From Nansenia antarctica (taxonomy: Eukaryota; Chordata; Actinopteri; Argentiniformes; Microstomatidae): a DNA stretch of 64,000 bases. Of this stretch, positions 63,669-64,000 are shown piece after piece. A model generated the notes under the pieces. That model worked only from the letters and a program-made list of their open reading frames with translations. It had not been told where the DNA came from and searched no databases. Location of the stretch: the NCBI GenBank assembly GCA_963989245.1, contig OZ022345.1, forward strand, positions 43,255,959 to 43,319,958. Direction: 5' to 3'. The translations under genes were made by a program, and so were the position numbers. Position 1 is the stretch's first letter. Each line of letters opens with the position of its first letter.

Positions 63669-64000
63669 GGGGGGGTAGAGGTGATGAAGAGGTCTGTACA
63701 GGGGGGGTAGAGGTGATGAAGAGGTCTGTACAGGGGGGTAGAGGGTATGAAGAGGTCTGTACAGGGGGGGTAGAGGTGATGAAGAGGTCTGTACAGGGGG
63801 GTAGAGGTGATGAAGAGGTCTGTACAGGGGGGGGTAGAGGTGATGAAGAGGTCTGTACAGGGGGGTAGAGGTGATGAAGAGGTCTGTACAGAGGGGGTAG
63901 AGGTGATGAAGAGGTCTGTACAGGGGGGTAGAGGTGATGAAGAGGTCTGTACAGGGGGGGTAGAGGGGATGAAGAGGTCTGTACAGAGGGGTAGAGGGGA
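63669..64000. repeat. Roughly 32-bp minisatellite, running off the window
   Basis: About ten units of gggggggtagaggtgatgaa gaggtctgtaca, differing mainly in the length of the G run (4-8) and in gagg/gggg positions. The array continues past the last base. Confidence 0.93.

Overview
The window looks like nuclear DNA from a ray-finned (teleost) fish. It has a vertebrate gene with canonical GT-AG introns, very many (CA)n, (GA)n and (ATT)n microsatellites and minisatellites, tRNA-derived SINEs with LINE2-type tails, and Tc1/mariner, hAT-like, piggyBac-like and Ty3/Gypsy elements. The species cannot be fixed from the sequence alone. No prokaryotic genes, operons or CRISPR arrays are present.

One host gene can be read with confidence: ube2e3, a class III ubiquitin-conjugating enzyme E2, on the minus strand from 41883 to 7184. 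Its five coding exons (41681-41883, 39670-39720, 10033-10165, 7824-7971, 7184-7281) join in frame with consensus splice sites and encode 210 residues, including catalytic Cys148. The 3' UTR probably runs to about 6530. The 5' non-coding exon upstream of 41890 was not identified. Most of the left two thirds of the window is the 29.5 kb intron between coding exons 2 and 3 (10166-39669). Coding exon 3 has a roughly 170-bp (CA)n tract directly at its splice acceptor.

Layout: 1-6500 lies downstream of ube2e3 and holds LINE and SINE ends, two minisatellites and a 1.4 kb hAT-like element with an 8-bp target duplication. 6530-41890 is ube2e3. Its large intron holds a Tc1 relic, a local duplication broken by a restriction-like-endonuclease LINE fragment, an LTR with a nested fold-back element, several TIR elements, an old duplicated block (24.0-25.6 and 26.6-28.6 kb), SINEs and microsatellites. 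41.9-54 kb is non-coding, with minisatellites, LINE ends, a tRNA relic and AT-rich stretches that could be regulatory. 54.0-54.5 kb is a LINE2-type 3' end. 55431-60198 is an almost intact Ty3/Gypsy retrotransposon on the minus strand, with apparently identical 179-bp LTRs and one in-frame amber codon inside reverse transcriptase. 60.2-64 kb is mostly unassigned, ending in a minisatellite that runs off the window.

I found no credible new multi-gene system. The most interesting items are the CA/TG tract at the ube2e3 exon-3 acceptor, the duplicated intronic block, the young Ty3/Gypsy copy, and a group of related hAT-like non-autonomous elements, one carrying a minisatellite and a perfect palindrome. 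All homology statements come from motif recognition by eye; no database search was run.
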